In this document: positions 30,850 through 39,562 of the stretch, one piece after another
How positions within the stretch are numbered: position 1 is the first letter of the stretch
Layout: the number at the start of each line of letters is the position of its first letter
Assembly: GCA_000230935.2 (NCBI GenBank)
Contig: AGIQ01000003.1
Span: 806,001-870,000, forward strand
DNA length: 64,000 bases
Origin: Mycolicibacterium rhodesiae JS60
GTDB taxonomy: Bacteria > Actinomycetota > Actinomycetes > Mycobacteriales > Mycobacteriaceae
Reading direction: 5' to 3'
Program-made: the position numbers and the translations under genes
Notes under the pieces: model-generated
The model's input: only the letters and a program-made list of their open reading frames with translations
Database searches by the model: none
Told to the model about the DNA's origin: nothing

Positions 30850-32573
30850 GCGGTTACCTCTCGATTGGAATTGTGGGCAATGTGTTCTGCTGCGACGTAG
30901 CCGAACGTCATAGCGGGTCCTATGGTGGCGCCGGCTCCGGCGTAGCTGCGGCCCATCACGGCGGCCGAGGCGTTCCCGGTGGCGTAGAGCCCGCCGATCA
31001 CGGTGCCGTCCTCGCGCAGCACCCGGGCGTGCTCATCGGTGCGCAATCCACCGGAGGTGCCGAGGTCGCCGAGGATGATCTGGAACGCCAGATACGGTGC
31101 CTTGCCCAGCGGAGCCAGGTTGGGGTTGGGCAGCGTCGGATCACCGTAGTAGTTGTCGTAGGCACTGTCGCCCCGGTTGAAGTCGTCGTCGTGGCCCTTG
31201 CGGGCGAGATCGTTGAATCGGGCTGCGGTGCGCTGCAATTCGTCTGCCGGGACACCGATCTTGGTGGCCAGCTCGCCGAACGTGTCGGCGGCCACCACGA
31301 TCCCGGAGTCCAGCCAGGCCTGCGGGATCTTGCGGCCGGTGGGTACCGGGGCGAACGGCACCTTTGGGATCGGCAGGTGCCCGCCGACCACGTAGCGGTG
31401 GAACGATGCGATGTCGGTGACCAGCCAGCACGGAATGTGCTGAATGCCTTTTTGCTGGCCCTCGATCATCGCGTGCGCGAAATCCATATAAGGGGCGGCT
31501 TCGTTGATGAACCGCTTGCCGGCGCCGTTGACGACGAACTGCGCGGGCATCATCCGCTCGTTGAGCATGAACTGCAACCGTCCGTCCGGCCAGCACATGG
31601 CGGGAAACCACCATGCCTCGTCCAGCAGATCGGTGGCGGCGCCCACCTTCTCCCCCGCTCGGATACCGTCGCCGGTGGCCGCGGGATTGCCGAAGCTCCA
31701 ATCTTTCTCGAGCACCGGCAGATGCTCGCGACGCCAGGCCATATCGTGGTCGAACCCACCGGAGGCGACGATCACACCGCGCCGGGCCCCGATCCGCATC
31801 GGCCTGCCGTCGCGTTCGACCACCGCACCCACGACTCGTCCTTCTGCGCCGTCCGTGTCAACTATCAGTTCGATCATCGGCGACGACAGCCACAGCGGGA
31901 TGTCCTTCTCCCTGAGCGCAAGGCGCATCCGCGCCATCAGCGATTGCCCGATCGCGGCCATCCGGTCGCCGAACACCCGGGCCCGGAACATCCGCCAGAT
32001 CAGCTTGAGCAGAACCGCCTTACCGCGCCAGTTCTGCCGGACCTGGTAGAAGAGGCGAAGATCCTTGGGAGCGAACCAGATTCCCTTCGGCGCCAACGCC
32101 AGTGGCGCGAGCAGGTTCTGCTCCTCATCGCCCAGTTTGCGCAAATCGATCTCGGGCACGTTGATGGTGCTGCCGCGTTCGGACCCGCCAGGCAGTTCCG
32201 GGTAGTAGTCGGCGTAACCCGGTTTCCAGACGAACTCGAACCACCGGCTGGACTTCTCCAGGAATTCCATCATCTCGGGGGCGGTGTCGACGTAGGCGCG
32301 CAGCCGCTCGTCGCTGACCAGGCCTCCGGTGATGGTCTTGAGGTACTCGAACACCCCGTCCGGATCCGGCGAATAACCCGCCCTGCGTTGCGACGGTGCG
32401 CCGGGAACCCAGATACCACCGCCGGAAAGTGCCGAGGAGCCACCGAATTTGGGCGACTTTTCGACGATCAGAGTGTCCAGCCCCACCGCGTCGGCGCGCA
32501 GCGCGGCGGTCATCCCACCGGCGCCGGAGCCGATGACGAGAACGTCGACGGAGTGGTCGAACTGGTCACTCAT
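30846..32573 (-). CDS. 3-ketosteroid delta1-dehydrogenase-like FAD protein
   Basis: This 575-aa flavoprotein resembles KstD. The FAD-binding motif VLVIGSGAGGMTAALRA is at the N-terminus with EKSPKFGGSSALSGGGIW following. The substrate-domain segment GYADYYPELPGG and the C-terminal GNASAAVMGRSYAGAGATIGPAMTFGY match the KstD family, including the conserved Tyr-Gly region. KstD enzymes introduce a 1,2 double bond next to a ring ketone; homologues also act on oxocyclohexane acids. Sitting 4 bp into the end of mhpB, it may prepare an alicyclic ring for aromatisation (inference). It does not have to be a steroid enzyme. Confidence 0.88.
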   Translation of the reverse strand: MSDQFDHSVDVLVIGSGAGGMTAALRADAVGLDTLIVEKSPKFGGSSALSGGGIWVPGAPSQRRAGYSPDPDGVFEYLKTITGGLVSDERLRAYVDTAPEMMEFLEKSSRWFEFVWKPGYADYYPELPGGSERGSTINVPEIDLRKLGDEEQNLLAPLALAPKGIWFAPKDLRLFYQVRQNWRGKAVLLKLIWRMFRARVFGDRMAAIGQSLMARMRLALREKDIPLWLSSPMIELIVDTDGAEGRVVGAVVERDGRPMRIGARRGVIVASGGFDHDMAWRREHLPVLEKDWSFGNPAATGDGIRAGEKVGAATDLLDEAWWFPAMCWPDGRLQFMLNERMMPAQFVVNGAGKRFINEAAPYMDFAHAMIEGQQKGIQHIPCWLVTDIASFHRYVVGGHLPIPKVPFAPVPTGRKIPQAWLDSGIVVAADTFGELATKIGVPADELQRTAARFNDLARKGHDDDFNRGDSAYDNYYGDPTLPNPNLAPLGKAPYLAFQIILGDLGTSGGLRTDEHARVLREDGTVIGGLYATGNASAAVMGRSYAGAGATIGPAMTFGYVAAEHIAHNSNREVTA

Positions 32574-33508
32574 GCCGGCACCGCCGTCCGGATCGCGAAA
32601 CCCGCGATCAACTCTGGAGCAGCGCGGTAGTAGCGCTGCCGCGTGTGATAGTCGCCCTGGGCCGCCAATGCGGCGAAAGCCGCCACCCAGGTCCTGATCT
32701 CATGTGCGGAGTTGCCGGCCTCGCGCGCGATCCAGTCATTGCTCCAGCCGTCCACCTCGGCGAGCCGGTTGGTGTCGATCAGGTCCAGCAGGGCGTGATC
32801 CCAATCCGGGTTCAGTGGCTGCAGCGGGCTGTTCCCATGCGCGAAATCGTGTGCGGCGGCGATCACGGCCTCCTGCCGCGCCGCACGTCCCTGCGGGGAC
32901 ATCGGCGCCCCACCGACGATGCGCTCCAGCGCCGCCGGTGGCGCAGTCGCCAGCGTCGGCACCGGCGGATCATGGGACAGCCCACCGGATCCGACGATCA
33001 GCACCCGTTTGTCCAACGTGCGCAGGTATTCCCCGATGGCGGTGCCCAACGCCCGGGTGCGCTTGAGCGGCCCCAGCGGGGTGGCGACCGAGTTGACGAA
33101 CACCGGGATGACCGGCCGGGACGCAGCGTCCCCGAAGAGAACCTCGAGCGGCTGCACCGTGCCGTGATCGACGTCCATGGCCGACGACAGGGCGACGTCG
33201 ACGCCGGCGTCCCACACCGCCGCCGCCATCTCGTTGGCCAGATAAGCGGACACATCCAACGGTCCGGCGTGCGTGCCGTAATCCCCCACTCCGGAGGCGG
33301 CGGTGCCGATACAGAACGGGGGCATCAGCCGGTAGAAGAACCCGTTGTAGTGGTCCGGGGAGAAGATGACGACGAGCTCGGGGTCGAATTCCGCGACAAA
33401 CGCCCGGGTTTCGGCCAGCCGGGCAAAGATGTCGTCAAGCAGTTCCGCTGACGGGCCGGGAAGGTTCAGCAGCGGGCTGTGCGACATGCAACAGAGGGCC
33501 AGTGGCAT
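32570..33508 (-). CDS. mhpB: 2,3-dihydroxyphenylpropionate 1,2-dioxygenase
   Basis: This 312-aa class III extradiol dioxygenase closely follows MhpB along its whole length: CCMSHSPLL at the start, FSPDHYNGFFYRLMPPFCIG, DVDHGTVQPLE and GSGGLSHDPP (the two His regions that serve as acid/base), and HEIRTWVAAFAALAAQGDY. It opens the ring of 3-(2,3-dihydroxyphenyl)propionate or a close analogue beside a hydroxyl, using Fe(II). Its start at 33508 lies 74 bp inside the end of mhpA; the first residues are needed for the family's iron-binding His, so the overlap is real or the mhpA stop has moved. It overlaps the KstD-like gene by 4 bp. Confidence 0.92.
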   Translation of the reverse strand: MPLALCCMSHSPLLNLPGPSAELLDDIFARLAETRAFVAEFDPELVVIFSPDHYNGFFYRLMPPFCIGTAASGVGDYGTHAGPLDVSAYLANEMAAAVWDAGVDVALSSAMDVDHGTVQPLEVLFGDAASRPVIPVFVNSVATPLGPLKRTRALGTAIGEYLRTLDKRVLIVGSGGLSHDPPVPTLATAPPAALERIVGGAPMSPQGRAARQEAVIAAAHDFAHGNSPLQPLNPDWDHALLDLIDTNRLAEVDGWSNDWIAREAGNSAHEIRTWVAAFAALAAQGDYHTRQRYYRAAPELIAGFAIRTAVPA

Positions 33509-35114
33509 CGGTGCCTCCTCCCGGGGTCAGGGTGAGTTTCTCGAGCAGGTCGGCGCTCAGCTCCGGTGTGCGCTGGGCGATGCACGCACCGGCGATGCAG
33601 CGGTCGGGGCGCAGGAACATCACGGATTCTTCGTGGACGTCGAACCAGGCCTTCAGCGCCCCGGTGCGGTCGCCGACCACCACGACGTCGGGGTCGTCGT
33701 GTCCGGTCCAGTGCAACTGGGTGGTCGGGCGCAGCGCGACGAAGACGGCGCCGAGCGCCTTCCAGTCGGCAAAGGCCCTCTCGCCCAGCAGCTGTCGGGG
33801 GTTGTTGCTCCAGCACACGAAAGCGAACCAAGGTCCGATGACGTCGTCGAGCAGGACGTTCTGCTTGTCCCGGGTGTCGACGCGCGGCTGGATGAACAGT
33901 GTGCCCACCGCCGAGGACGGTGACCGCGGCTCGCTGTGCACCACCGCGCCTTGCTCGTAGCGCGGCATCGGCTTGAAGCGCATCTCCAGGACGTAGCGTT
34001 TCAGCGTGGGTACCAGGGAGGCCGCGCGAATCAACACATCGCGCGCGCCCGCGACGCGCGGATTGGTCGGAGAGATCACCTTGCCGACCGTGGTCGACAG
34101 ATCGATCATCGCCCGGGCGTGCTTGCGGCGCTCGATGTCATAGGTGTCCAGCAGCGCGTCGCGGGCCTGACCCTTGACTACCGCGGCCAGCTTCCAGCCG
34201 AGGTTGGCTGAGTCGCGGATACCGCTGTTGTATCCCTGGCCCTGCCAGACCGGCATCAGATGGGCGGCGTCTCCCGCAATCATGATGCGGCCCTTGCGGA
34301 ACGAGCTCGCGATGCGGGAGTGATGGGTGTAGAGCCTCCGGCGGATGATGTCGCACTTGTCGGGATGAGGCACCAACCGCGAGAGCATCTCCGCGACGAA
34401 CGCGGGATCCTCGGCCTGCTCGTCGGTTTCGTGGCCGTGGATCAGAAACTCGAAGCGCCGGATGCCGTGGGCGATGGAGATCGAGACGTAGGGGCGGACC
34501 GGGTCGGCGCCGACTTCGCTGTTGGGATGTCCCAGTGGGTCGTTGGCGATGTCGACGACCAGCCACCGGGTCGACGACGTCGTGCCGTCGAAGGACACGC
34601 CCATCAGCCGGCGGGTGGCGCTGCGGCCGCCGTCGCAGCCGACGACATAGCGGGCGTTGACCTTTCGGGTATCGGAATCGGCAGGCGACAACTCGACGGT
34701 GACCCCGTCGGCGGTCTCGGTGATCGAGGTCATCGGGTGACCCCACGCCACCTCGACGTGATCGAAGCGCGTGAGACCGTTGTACAGCTCGGCATCGACC
34801 AGGGGCTGCACGAATCCGTTGCGCTTGGGCCAGCCGAATCGTGCATCCGGCGGAGCCATCTCGGCCAGCAATCGGCGCTTGCCGTCGTAGAACCGCAGGA
34901 TCTGGTTGGGCACGGTGTGCGGGAGAACGGCGTCCACCAGGCCGATGGACTGGAAGGTGCGCAGGGCTTCGTCGTCGAGACCGACACCGCGCGGATAGTC
35001 GATCAGCGCGTCGCGCTCATCGACCACCAGCGTTCGCACCCCCTGCAGGCCAAGAACATTGGCCAGGGTCAGGCCGACCGGCCCGGCTCCTACCACGACA
35101 ACGTCAAAATTCAT
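33435..35114 (-). CDS. mhpA: 3-(3-hydroxyphenyl)propionate hydroxylase-like FAD monooxygenase
   Basis: This 559-aa class A flavin monooxygenase starts at ATG 35114 (MNFDVVVVGAGPVGLTLAN). It shows GxGxxG, the DG motif in VVGCDGGRSATR and GD motif II in IAGDAAHLMPVWQGQGYNSGIRD. Size and gene order match MhpA, which hydroxylates 3-hydroxyphenylpropionate to the 2,3-diol using NADH and O2. It starts 2 bp after the mhpC-like stop. The last 25 residues overlap the start of mhpB by 74 bp in another frame, which is long for such operons. Confidence 0.9.
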   Translation of the reverse strand: MNFDVVVVGAGPVGLTLANVLGLQGVRTLVVDERDALIDYPRGVGLDDEALRTFQSIGLVDAVLPHTVPNQILRFYDGKRRLLAEMAPPDARFGWPKRNGFVQPLVDAELYNGLTRFDHVEVAWGHPMTSITETADGVTVELSPADSDTRKVNARYVVGCDGGRSATRRLMGVSFDGTTSSTRWLVVDIANDPLGHPNSEVGADPVRPYVSISIAHGIRRFEFLIHGHETDEQAEDPAFVAEMLSRLVPHPDKCDIIRRRLYTHHSRIASSFRKGRIMIAGDAAHLMPVWQGQGYNSGIRDSANLGWKLAAVVKGQARDALLDTYDIERRKHARAMIDLSTTVGKVISPTNPRVAGARDVLIRAASLVPTLKRYVLEMRFKPMPRYEQGAVVHSEPRSPSSAVGTLFIQPRVDTRDKQNVLLDDVIGPWFAFVCWSNNPRQLLGERAFADWKALGAVFVALRPTTQLHWTGHDDPDVVVVGDRTGALKAWFDVHEESVMFLRPDRCIAGACIAQRTPELSADLLEKLTLTPGGGTDATGPLLHVAQPAAEPSRPVSGTA

Positions 35115-35116
35115 GC

Positions 35117-35980
35117 TCACCGGCCCAACAGGAAGTCGATGTGCAGACGGTTGAACGTCTTGGGGTCCTCGTACTGCGGCCAGTGCCCGCAGCCCGCCAT
35201 CACCTCGAACCGCGCGCCCGGGATCATCTCCGAGATTCGTCTGCCCTCTGTCGTGTCGGCAGTCGGGTCGTCGCTGGTCCACAGCACCAGGGTCGGGGCT
35301 TCGATGGCGCCATAGTCATTGGGAATCATCAGGTTTCGCTGCCGGATCTCCGGATCCTGCAAAGCCATGATGTCACGCATCGCGGAGACGAAACCCGGCT
35401 GCCGGTATACCCGCTGGCGACTGGCGACGATGTCGTCATAGTCCTTGGACTTGTCGGCCATCAGCCACTTGATCCGGGCCTGAACGGTTTCCCAGCTCGG
35501 GTTCTCCGCGGCGGCCATCGACAGCGTGATGATCCTCTTCATCACTTCCGGGTCGGCCTGCGAACCACCGGCGGTGTTGAGCACCAGACGTTCGACCCGG
35601 TCAGCGTGATCGACCGCGAAGCGCGAGGCCACCCAGCCGCCCAGCGACTCACCGGAGATATGCGCCCGCCGCGCGCCGATGGTGTCGAGGAAGGCCGCGA
35701 GGTGATCGACATAGTGCGGGATCTCCAGCAGATGCCCGGGCTTGTCGGTGTAGCCGTGCCCCAGCATGTCGATCGTCCAGGTCGAGAAATGCTCGGCGTG
35801 CGACTCGAGGTTGCGCACGTATGCCTCGGCGTGGCCGCCGGATCCGTGCAACAGCACCAATGTGGGTTTGGCCGGATCGCCGGCGTGGAGGTAGCGCGTG
35901 CGCACCCCGCCGACGTCCAGATAGCCCTGCGAGAACGCAACGCCCTGCAGATCGCTCCAGACGCTCTCGAACTCCGGCAC
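35117..35980 (-). CDS. mhpC: MhpC-like C-C bond hydrolase
   Basis: This 287-aa alpha/beta hydrolase has the nucleophile elbow GESLGG, an Asp in LWTSDDPTAD and the His in MAGCGHWPQYEDP, in positions expected for MhpC (288 aa in E. coli). It cleaves the ring-opened dienone acid made by MhpB. The GTG start at 35980 has an AGGGGCAG site upstream. It is the first gene of the eight-gene operon and is divergent from an IclR regulator. The later enzymes of the pathway (MhpD, MhpE, MhpF) are not in the window. Confidence 0.85.
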   Translation of the reverse strand: MPEFESVWSDLQGVAFSQGYLDVGGVRTRYLHAGDPAKPTLVLLHGSGGHAEAYVRNLESHAEHFSTWTIDMLGHGYTDKPGHLLEIPHYVDHLAAFLDTIGARRAHISGESLGGWVASRFAVDHADRVERLVLNTAGGSQADPEVMKRIITLSMAAAENPSWETVQARIKWLMADKSKDYDDIVASRQRVYRQPGFVSAMRDIMALQDPEIRQRNLMIPNDYGAIEAPTLVLWTSDDPTADTTEGRRISEMIPGARFEVMAGCGHWPQYEDPKTFNRLHIDFLLGR

Positions 35981-36015
35981 CCAGCTGCCCCTATCCTCGG
36001 TGATAATGGGATTCT

Positions 36016-36030
36016 CGCTTTTTGTAAGCG
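36016..36030. promoter_or_regulatory. CGCTT-N5-AAGCG palindrome in the mhp-iclR control region
   Basis: This 15-bp inverted repeat lies 36 bp upstream of the mhpC start, in an AT-rich stretch between mhpC and the IclR gene. Size and position suit an IclR-family operator. Confidence 0.45.
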
Positions 36031-36151
36031 GTATATGTAATTATTGAACTATGGTGTGCGACAGTTTAAGAGCATCACTCTCGGAGTGCCGTCTGTCAAG
36101 GCACTTCCGGGTGGCCCGATCCCGATTTCGCACCTCAGTCACGGGGACGAC

Positions 36152-36853
36152 ATGACGCAGACACCCACCGAAAGCCCGGTCAGCGCTGCCCCGGGGTCAC
36201 AGACCCTGGCCCGCGGCCTGCACGCATTGCAGCTGGTCGCGGCCGCGCAGGGCGGGCTGACCATCCAGCAGGTCGCGGACCACATCGGGGTGCACCGGAC
36301 CATTGCCTACCGCCTGCTGAGCACCCTGGCCTCCTATCGGCTGGTGGCCAAGGCCGAGGATGGCCGGTTCCGGGCGGCGGCCGGCCTGGCGGCGCTGGGT
36401 GCGTCATTCGACAACAACGTGCGCGGGCTGTCGTTGCCGACGCTGCGGGAACTCGCCGACGAACTCGGGACGACGGTGTCGCTGCTCGTCGCCGAGGGTG
36501 ATCAACAGGTCGCGATCGCCGTGATCGTGCCGACCCGGGTGTCGTATCAGCTGTCTTTCCACGAGGGCAGTCGCTATCCGCTCGACCGTGGCGCAGCCGG
36601 TATCGCACTGCTGGCCAGCATGCCACCGCGGCCCGGCGAACGCCCGCTGGTGACCCGTGCCCGCGATCAGGGCTGGATCATCACCTACGGCGAGGTCGAG
36701 CCCAACACCTACGGTCTTGCGGTCCCGGTTCACCGGCCCCCCAGCTCGCCGCACACGTGCATCAACGTGATCTCGCACCGCGAAGACGTCGTGCTGGACG
36801 GCCGGGAAGCGGCCATCTCGGCGGCCCAACGGCTTTCGGCGGTGCTCAGTTAA
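36152..36853 (+). CDS. IclR-family regulator
   Basis: This 233-aa protein starts at ATG 36152 (MTQTPTESP). The N-terminal winged helix is clear (LARGLHALQLVAAAQGGLTIQQVADHIGVHRTIAYRLLSTL), followed by an IclR effector domain (SYQLSFHEGSRYPLDRGAAGIALL). In E. coli the mhp genes are activated by the IclR-family MhpR, so this divergent gene is a natural candidate regulator of the mhp operon. It may also act on the KstD-like gene 138 bp downstream. Upstream in-frame sequence to 36044 is not family-like. Confidence 0.87.
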   Translation: MTQTPTESPVSAAPGSQTLARGLHALQLVAAAQGGLTIQQVADHIGVHRTIAYRLLSTLASYRLVAKAEDGRFRAAAGLAALGASFDNNVRGLSLPTLRELADELGTTVSLLVAEGDQQVAIAVIVPTRVSYQLSFHEGSRYPLDRGAAGIALLASMPPRPGERPLVTRARDQGWIITYGEVEPNTYGLAVPVHRPPSSPHTCINVISHREDVVLDGREAAISAAQRLSAVLS

Positions 36854-36890
36854 GCGCGTCGCTGAACTGGGGAAATGCCGGTTCGGGCGC

Positions 36891-36920
36891 TTGACACCGC
36901 ATGAGCGACGTCGTTAGCGT
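36891..36920 (+). promoter_or_regulatory. Sigma-70-type promoter of the second KstD-like gene
   Basis: TTGACA (36891-36896) and TAGCGT (36915-36920), spaced 18 bp, fit the main mycobacterial sigma factor. It would give a leader of about 65 nt carrying the inverted repeat at 36951-36972. Confidence 0.5.
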
Positions 36921-36950
36921 GACAACAACGAACACCCGCGTTCGATAAGT

Positions 36951-36972
36951 GCACACGCCAATACCCGTGTGC
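36951..36972. promoter_or_regulatory. GCACACG-N8-CGTGTGC inverted repeat in leader
   Basis: Perfect 7-bp arms lie between the predicted promoter and the ribosome-binding site of the second KstD-like gene. It could be a repressor operator or a leader hairpin. Confidence 0.45.
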
Positions 36973-36991
36973 GGCAATAGGAGTGAAGGCG

Positions 36992-38623
36992 ATGGCGCAC
37001 ACCTGGGACTCCGGCCTATCGGGCCCACCTGCGTGGGACCAGGAAGCCGACGTCGTGGTGCTCGGCACCGGTGCAGCCGGCCTGACGGCAGCACTGGTCG
37101 CCAGTGCCGAGGGCGCGTCGGTGGCGGTGTTCGAGAAGGCCTCGACGGTCGGCGGCACCACCGCGGTATCGGGCGGCATTGCATGGATTCCCGCACACAA
37201 CCGGGCCGCGGGCGGCGAGCTGACCGTCGACGATGCGCTGAAATACCTTGAGGCCCAATCGCTGGGCGTGATGGACCGCGAATTGGTCGAGACGTTCGTG
37301 CGCACCGGCCCGGAAATGCTGGACTACATCGAGGCGCACAGTGCACTGCAGTTCGAGGTCGCCGAGGGCTTCCCGGACTACAAGCCGGAGCTTCCGGGTG
37401 GGCAGCCCGGCGGCGGGCGGTCGTTGAACGCCAAGCCGTTCGATCTAGCTGCGATCGGCGAATGGGGTTCGCGCATAACGTCTTTCCCCATCGATTTCAG
37501 CAATGTCGGCATCGACGCCGAGACCCGAGCCCGCATCCACGCCGCCGTCGACGATATGGACGGCGACTACTGCGTCGCCGGTACCGCACTGATCGCCGGC
37601 CTGCTCAAGGGGCTGCTGGACCTCGGCGTCACCCCGGTGACCGACGCCCGTGCCGTCGAGCTGGTCGGTTCGGCATCGGGTATCGCCGGAGTGCGGATCG
37701 CGCTGGGCAACAAAGAGATCCTGGTCAAAGCCAACAAGGCGGTGATTCTCGGCACCGGCGGGTTCGAGTGGGATGAGCGCCTGGTCGAGGCCTATCTGCG
37801 CGGGCCGTTACGCGGCCCGGTGTCGCCGCCGAATAACACCGGTGACGGCCTGCGCATGGCGATGGCACACGGCGCCGACCTGGCCAACATGGGTGAGGCG
37901 TGGTGGGTGCCCGTCATCCAGATCCCCGGTGACACCTTGGGCGGCAAACCACGCAGCCGCAGTGTGCGTTTGGAGCGCACCCGGCCGCGCAGCATCATCG
38001 TCAACCGGGCCGGAAAGCGCTTCCTCAACGAGGCCGGCGAGTACAACTCGATGTCCGGTCCGTTCCACCAGCTCGACCCCCGGTTCGGATACGTCAACGA
38101 TCCGGCCTGGATCGTGTTCGACGACCAGCACCTCAAGCGGTACGGCTTCCTCGGCGTCGAACCCGGCGGAGAGGCACCCGACTGGTTCAACAAGTCGACG
38201 ACGCTGGCCGATCTGGAGGAGAAGACCGGTATCGACGCCGACGGGCTGGCCGCCACCTTGGCCGCGTGGAACGACAACGTCGCCAATGAGGTCGACCCTG
38301 AATTCGGCCGTGGTGCAAGCGCATACGACGGCTACTGGGGTGACAACTCCGCCCCCACCCCTGCATTGCAGACCCTCGGCCCGCTGGACACCGCACCGTA
38401 CTACGCCGTGCCGGTCGGGATCGGCGCCATGGGCACCAAGGGCGGCCCGCGGACCGACCGCGACGGCCGGGTGCTGCACGTCAGCGGTAAGCCGATCCCC
38501 GGATTGTTCGCCGCCGGCAACGCGATGGCCGGGGTGACCGGACGGGCCTACGGTGGGGCCGGCGGAACGTTGGGCCCCGCAATGGTGTTCGGCTACCGGG
38601 CGGGCTTGGCCGCTTCTCGTTGA
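36992..38623 (+). CDS. KstD-like FAD-dependent oxidoreductase
   Basis: This 543-aa flavoprotein starts at ATG 36992 with AGGAG 8 bp upstream (a GTG at 36983 overlaps that site). The N-terminus has VVVLGTGAAGLTAALVAS and EKASTVGGTTAVSGGIAW; the C-terminus has GNAMAGVTGRAYGGAGGTLGPAMVFGYRAG. It belongs with 3-ketosteroid dehydrogenase/fumarate reductase-type proteins but is clearly different from the KstD-like protein at 30846 (it lacks the Tyr-rich DYYPE motif, having PDYKPE). It likely acts on another ring ketone. Its stop TGA forms the first bases of the hairpin at 38618-38679. Confidence 0.85.
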   Translation: MAHTWDSGLSGPPAWDQEADVVVLGTGAAGLTAALVASAEGASVAVFEKASTVGGTTAVSGGIAWIPAHNRAAGGELTVDDALKYLEAQSLGVMDRELVETFVRTGPEMLDYIEAHSALQFEVAEGFPDYKPELPGGQPGGGRSLNAKPFDLAAIGEWGSRITSFPIDFSNVGIDAETRARIHAAVDDMDGDYCVAGTALIAGLLKGLLDLGVTPVTDARAVELVGSASGIAGVRIALGNKEILVKANKAVILGTGGFEWDERLVEAYLRGPLRGPVSPPNNTGDGLRMAMAHGADLANMGEAWWVPVIQIPGDTLGGKPRSRSVRLERTRPRSIIVNRAGKRFLNEAGEYNSMSGPFHQLDPRFGYVNDPAWIVFDDQHLKRYGFLGVEPGGEAPDWFNKSTTLADLEEKTGIDADGLAATLAAWNDNVANEVDPEFGRGASAYDGYWGDNSAPTPALQTLGPLDTAPYYAVPVGIGAMGTKGGPRTDRDGRVLHVSGKPIPGLFAAGNAMAGVTGRAYGGAGGTLGPAMVFGYRAGLAASR

Positions 38624-38679
38624 AAGCGCATTGAGGGCGAAGATTTCGCCCGAAGTTCGCTCTGAGTGCGCTCTCAACG
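38618..38679. repeat. Hairpin repeat copy 1, at the end of the KstD-like gene
   Basis: Two 24-nt arms (38618-38641 and 38656-38679) pair at 20 of 24 positions around a 14-nt loop. They begin CGTTGAAAGCGC and end GCGCTCTCAACG. The right arm matches that of copy 2 (39595-39618) at 23 of 24 positions. The KstD-like gene's last Arg codon and stop are within it. It probably terminates transcription. Confidence 0.65.
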
Positions 38680-38731
38680 CCCTGTGGATGGGTGAACACG
38701 TGAACCCGCGTCATCTGCCAACCTCCCAGCC

Positions 38732-39562
38732 ATGGCGGAGGTGTTCATCGGCAGTGAGGCATACGCGGCGGGCAAGGTTACGAAGTACGACCTGCGGGCG
38801 CGGTACCAGCGACTGCTACCGAACGTCTACACCAGTAAGGGCGCTCCCCCATCATTGCGCGACCGGATTGTCGCGACCTGGCTGTGGTCCCAGCGCGAGG
38901 GCGTCATTGCGGGCGTCGCCGCGTCGGCGTTGCGCGGCGCGAAGTGGGTGGACCGCAACGCCGTCGTCGAGGTGAATTGGCCCGGTCGCAAATCCCTAAC
39001 GGGCGTGCAGATTTGCCGAGACACGTTGTTGGACTCGGAGATTACGTCGCGGCACGGTATGGCCGTCACCAGCATCGAGCGCACCGCGTTTGACCTCGCG
39101 AGACGCGGGCCCGCGGTCAAGGCTGTCCAGCGACTTGACGCGCTGGCCGCGGCTACCAAATTCGACATCGGAGACGTCCTCGCGGTGGCAGAGAACCATC
39201 CGCACGTCAGGGAGCTGCGCAGAGTGCCTAGACTGCTGGGGCTTGTCGACGCCGGTGCGCAGTCACCGAAGGAGACGTGGCTGCGACTGTTGTTGATGGA
39301 CGCTGGATTTCCGCGACCGGATACTCAGATTCCCGTGCTTAGGCAGGACGGGTATTCGCACTACTTTCTCGACATGGGCTGGCCCGACGTTATGGTCGCT
39401 GTCGAATACGACGGCGAACAGCATCGCCTGGATCGCGGCATCTACGGCGACGACGTCGTCCGATCTGAGTACATCGTCCGCGTCGGCTGGCGTCGCGTCA
39501 GGGTGCTCGCTGGGCACCGAAAGCACGACATTGTGCGTCGAGTGCGCGAAGTCTGGCGTTGA
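38732..39562 (+). CDS. DUF559 / AbiEi-like domain protein
   Basis: This 276-aa protein belongs to a family found in many copies in mycobacteria. The N-terminal half resembles the winged-helix region of AbiEi-type antitoxins (RLLPNVYTSKG, LRDRIVATWLWSQREGVIAG). The C-terminal half is DUF559-like, a Vsr/PD-(D/E)XK nuclease-like fold, with DMGWPDVMVAVEYDGEQHR as the candidate active-site region. No partner toxin gene is adjacent. Function is unknown; nuclease activity is a fold-based guess. It is bracketed by two copies of one hairpin repeat, and its own last codon and stop lie in copy 2. The ATG at 38732 lacks a good ribosome-binding site. Confidence 0.78.
   Translation: MAEVFIGSEAYAAGKVTKYDLRARYQRLLPNVYTSKGAPPSLRDRIVATWLWSQREGVIAGVAASALRGAKWVDRNAVVEVNWPGRKSLTGVQICRDTLLDSEITSRHGMAVTSIERTAFDLARRGPAVKAVQRLDALAAATKFDIGDVLAVAENHPHVRELRRVPRLLGLVDAGAQSPKETWLRLLLMDAGFPRPDTQIPVLRQDGYSHYFLDMGWPDVMVAVEYDGEQHRLDRGIYGDDVVRSEYIVRVGWRRVRVLAGHRKHDIVRRVREVWR

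Noticed and set aside
30846..38623. The two KstD-like genes as proof of a cholesterol degradation locus.
   Set aside because: The mhpABC genes match phenylpropionate enzymes better than HsaABCD. Expected neighbours such as kshA/kshB, hsaC and the KstR boxes were not seen.
38732..39562. A complete toxin-antitoxin system at the DUF559 gene.
   Set aside because: No AbiEii-type toxin gene is adjacent; only one gene lies between the two hairpins.
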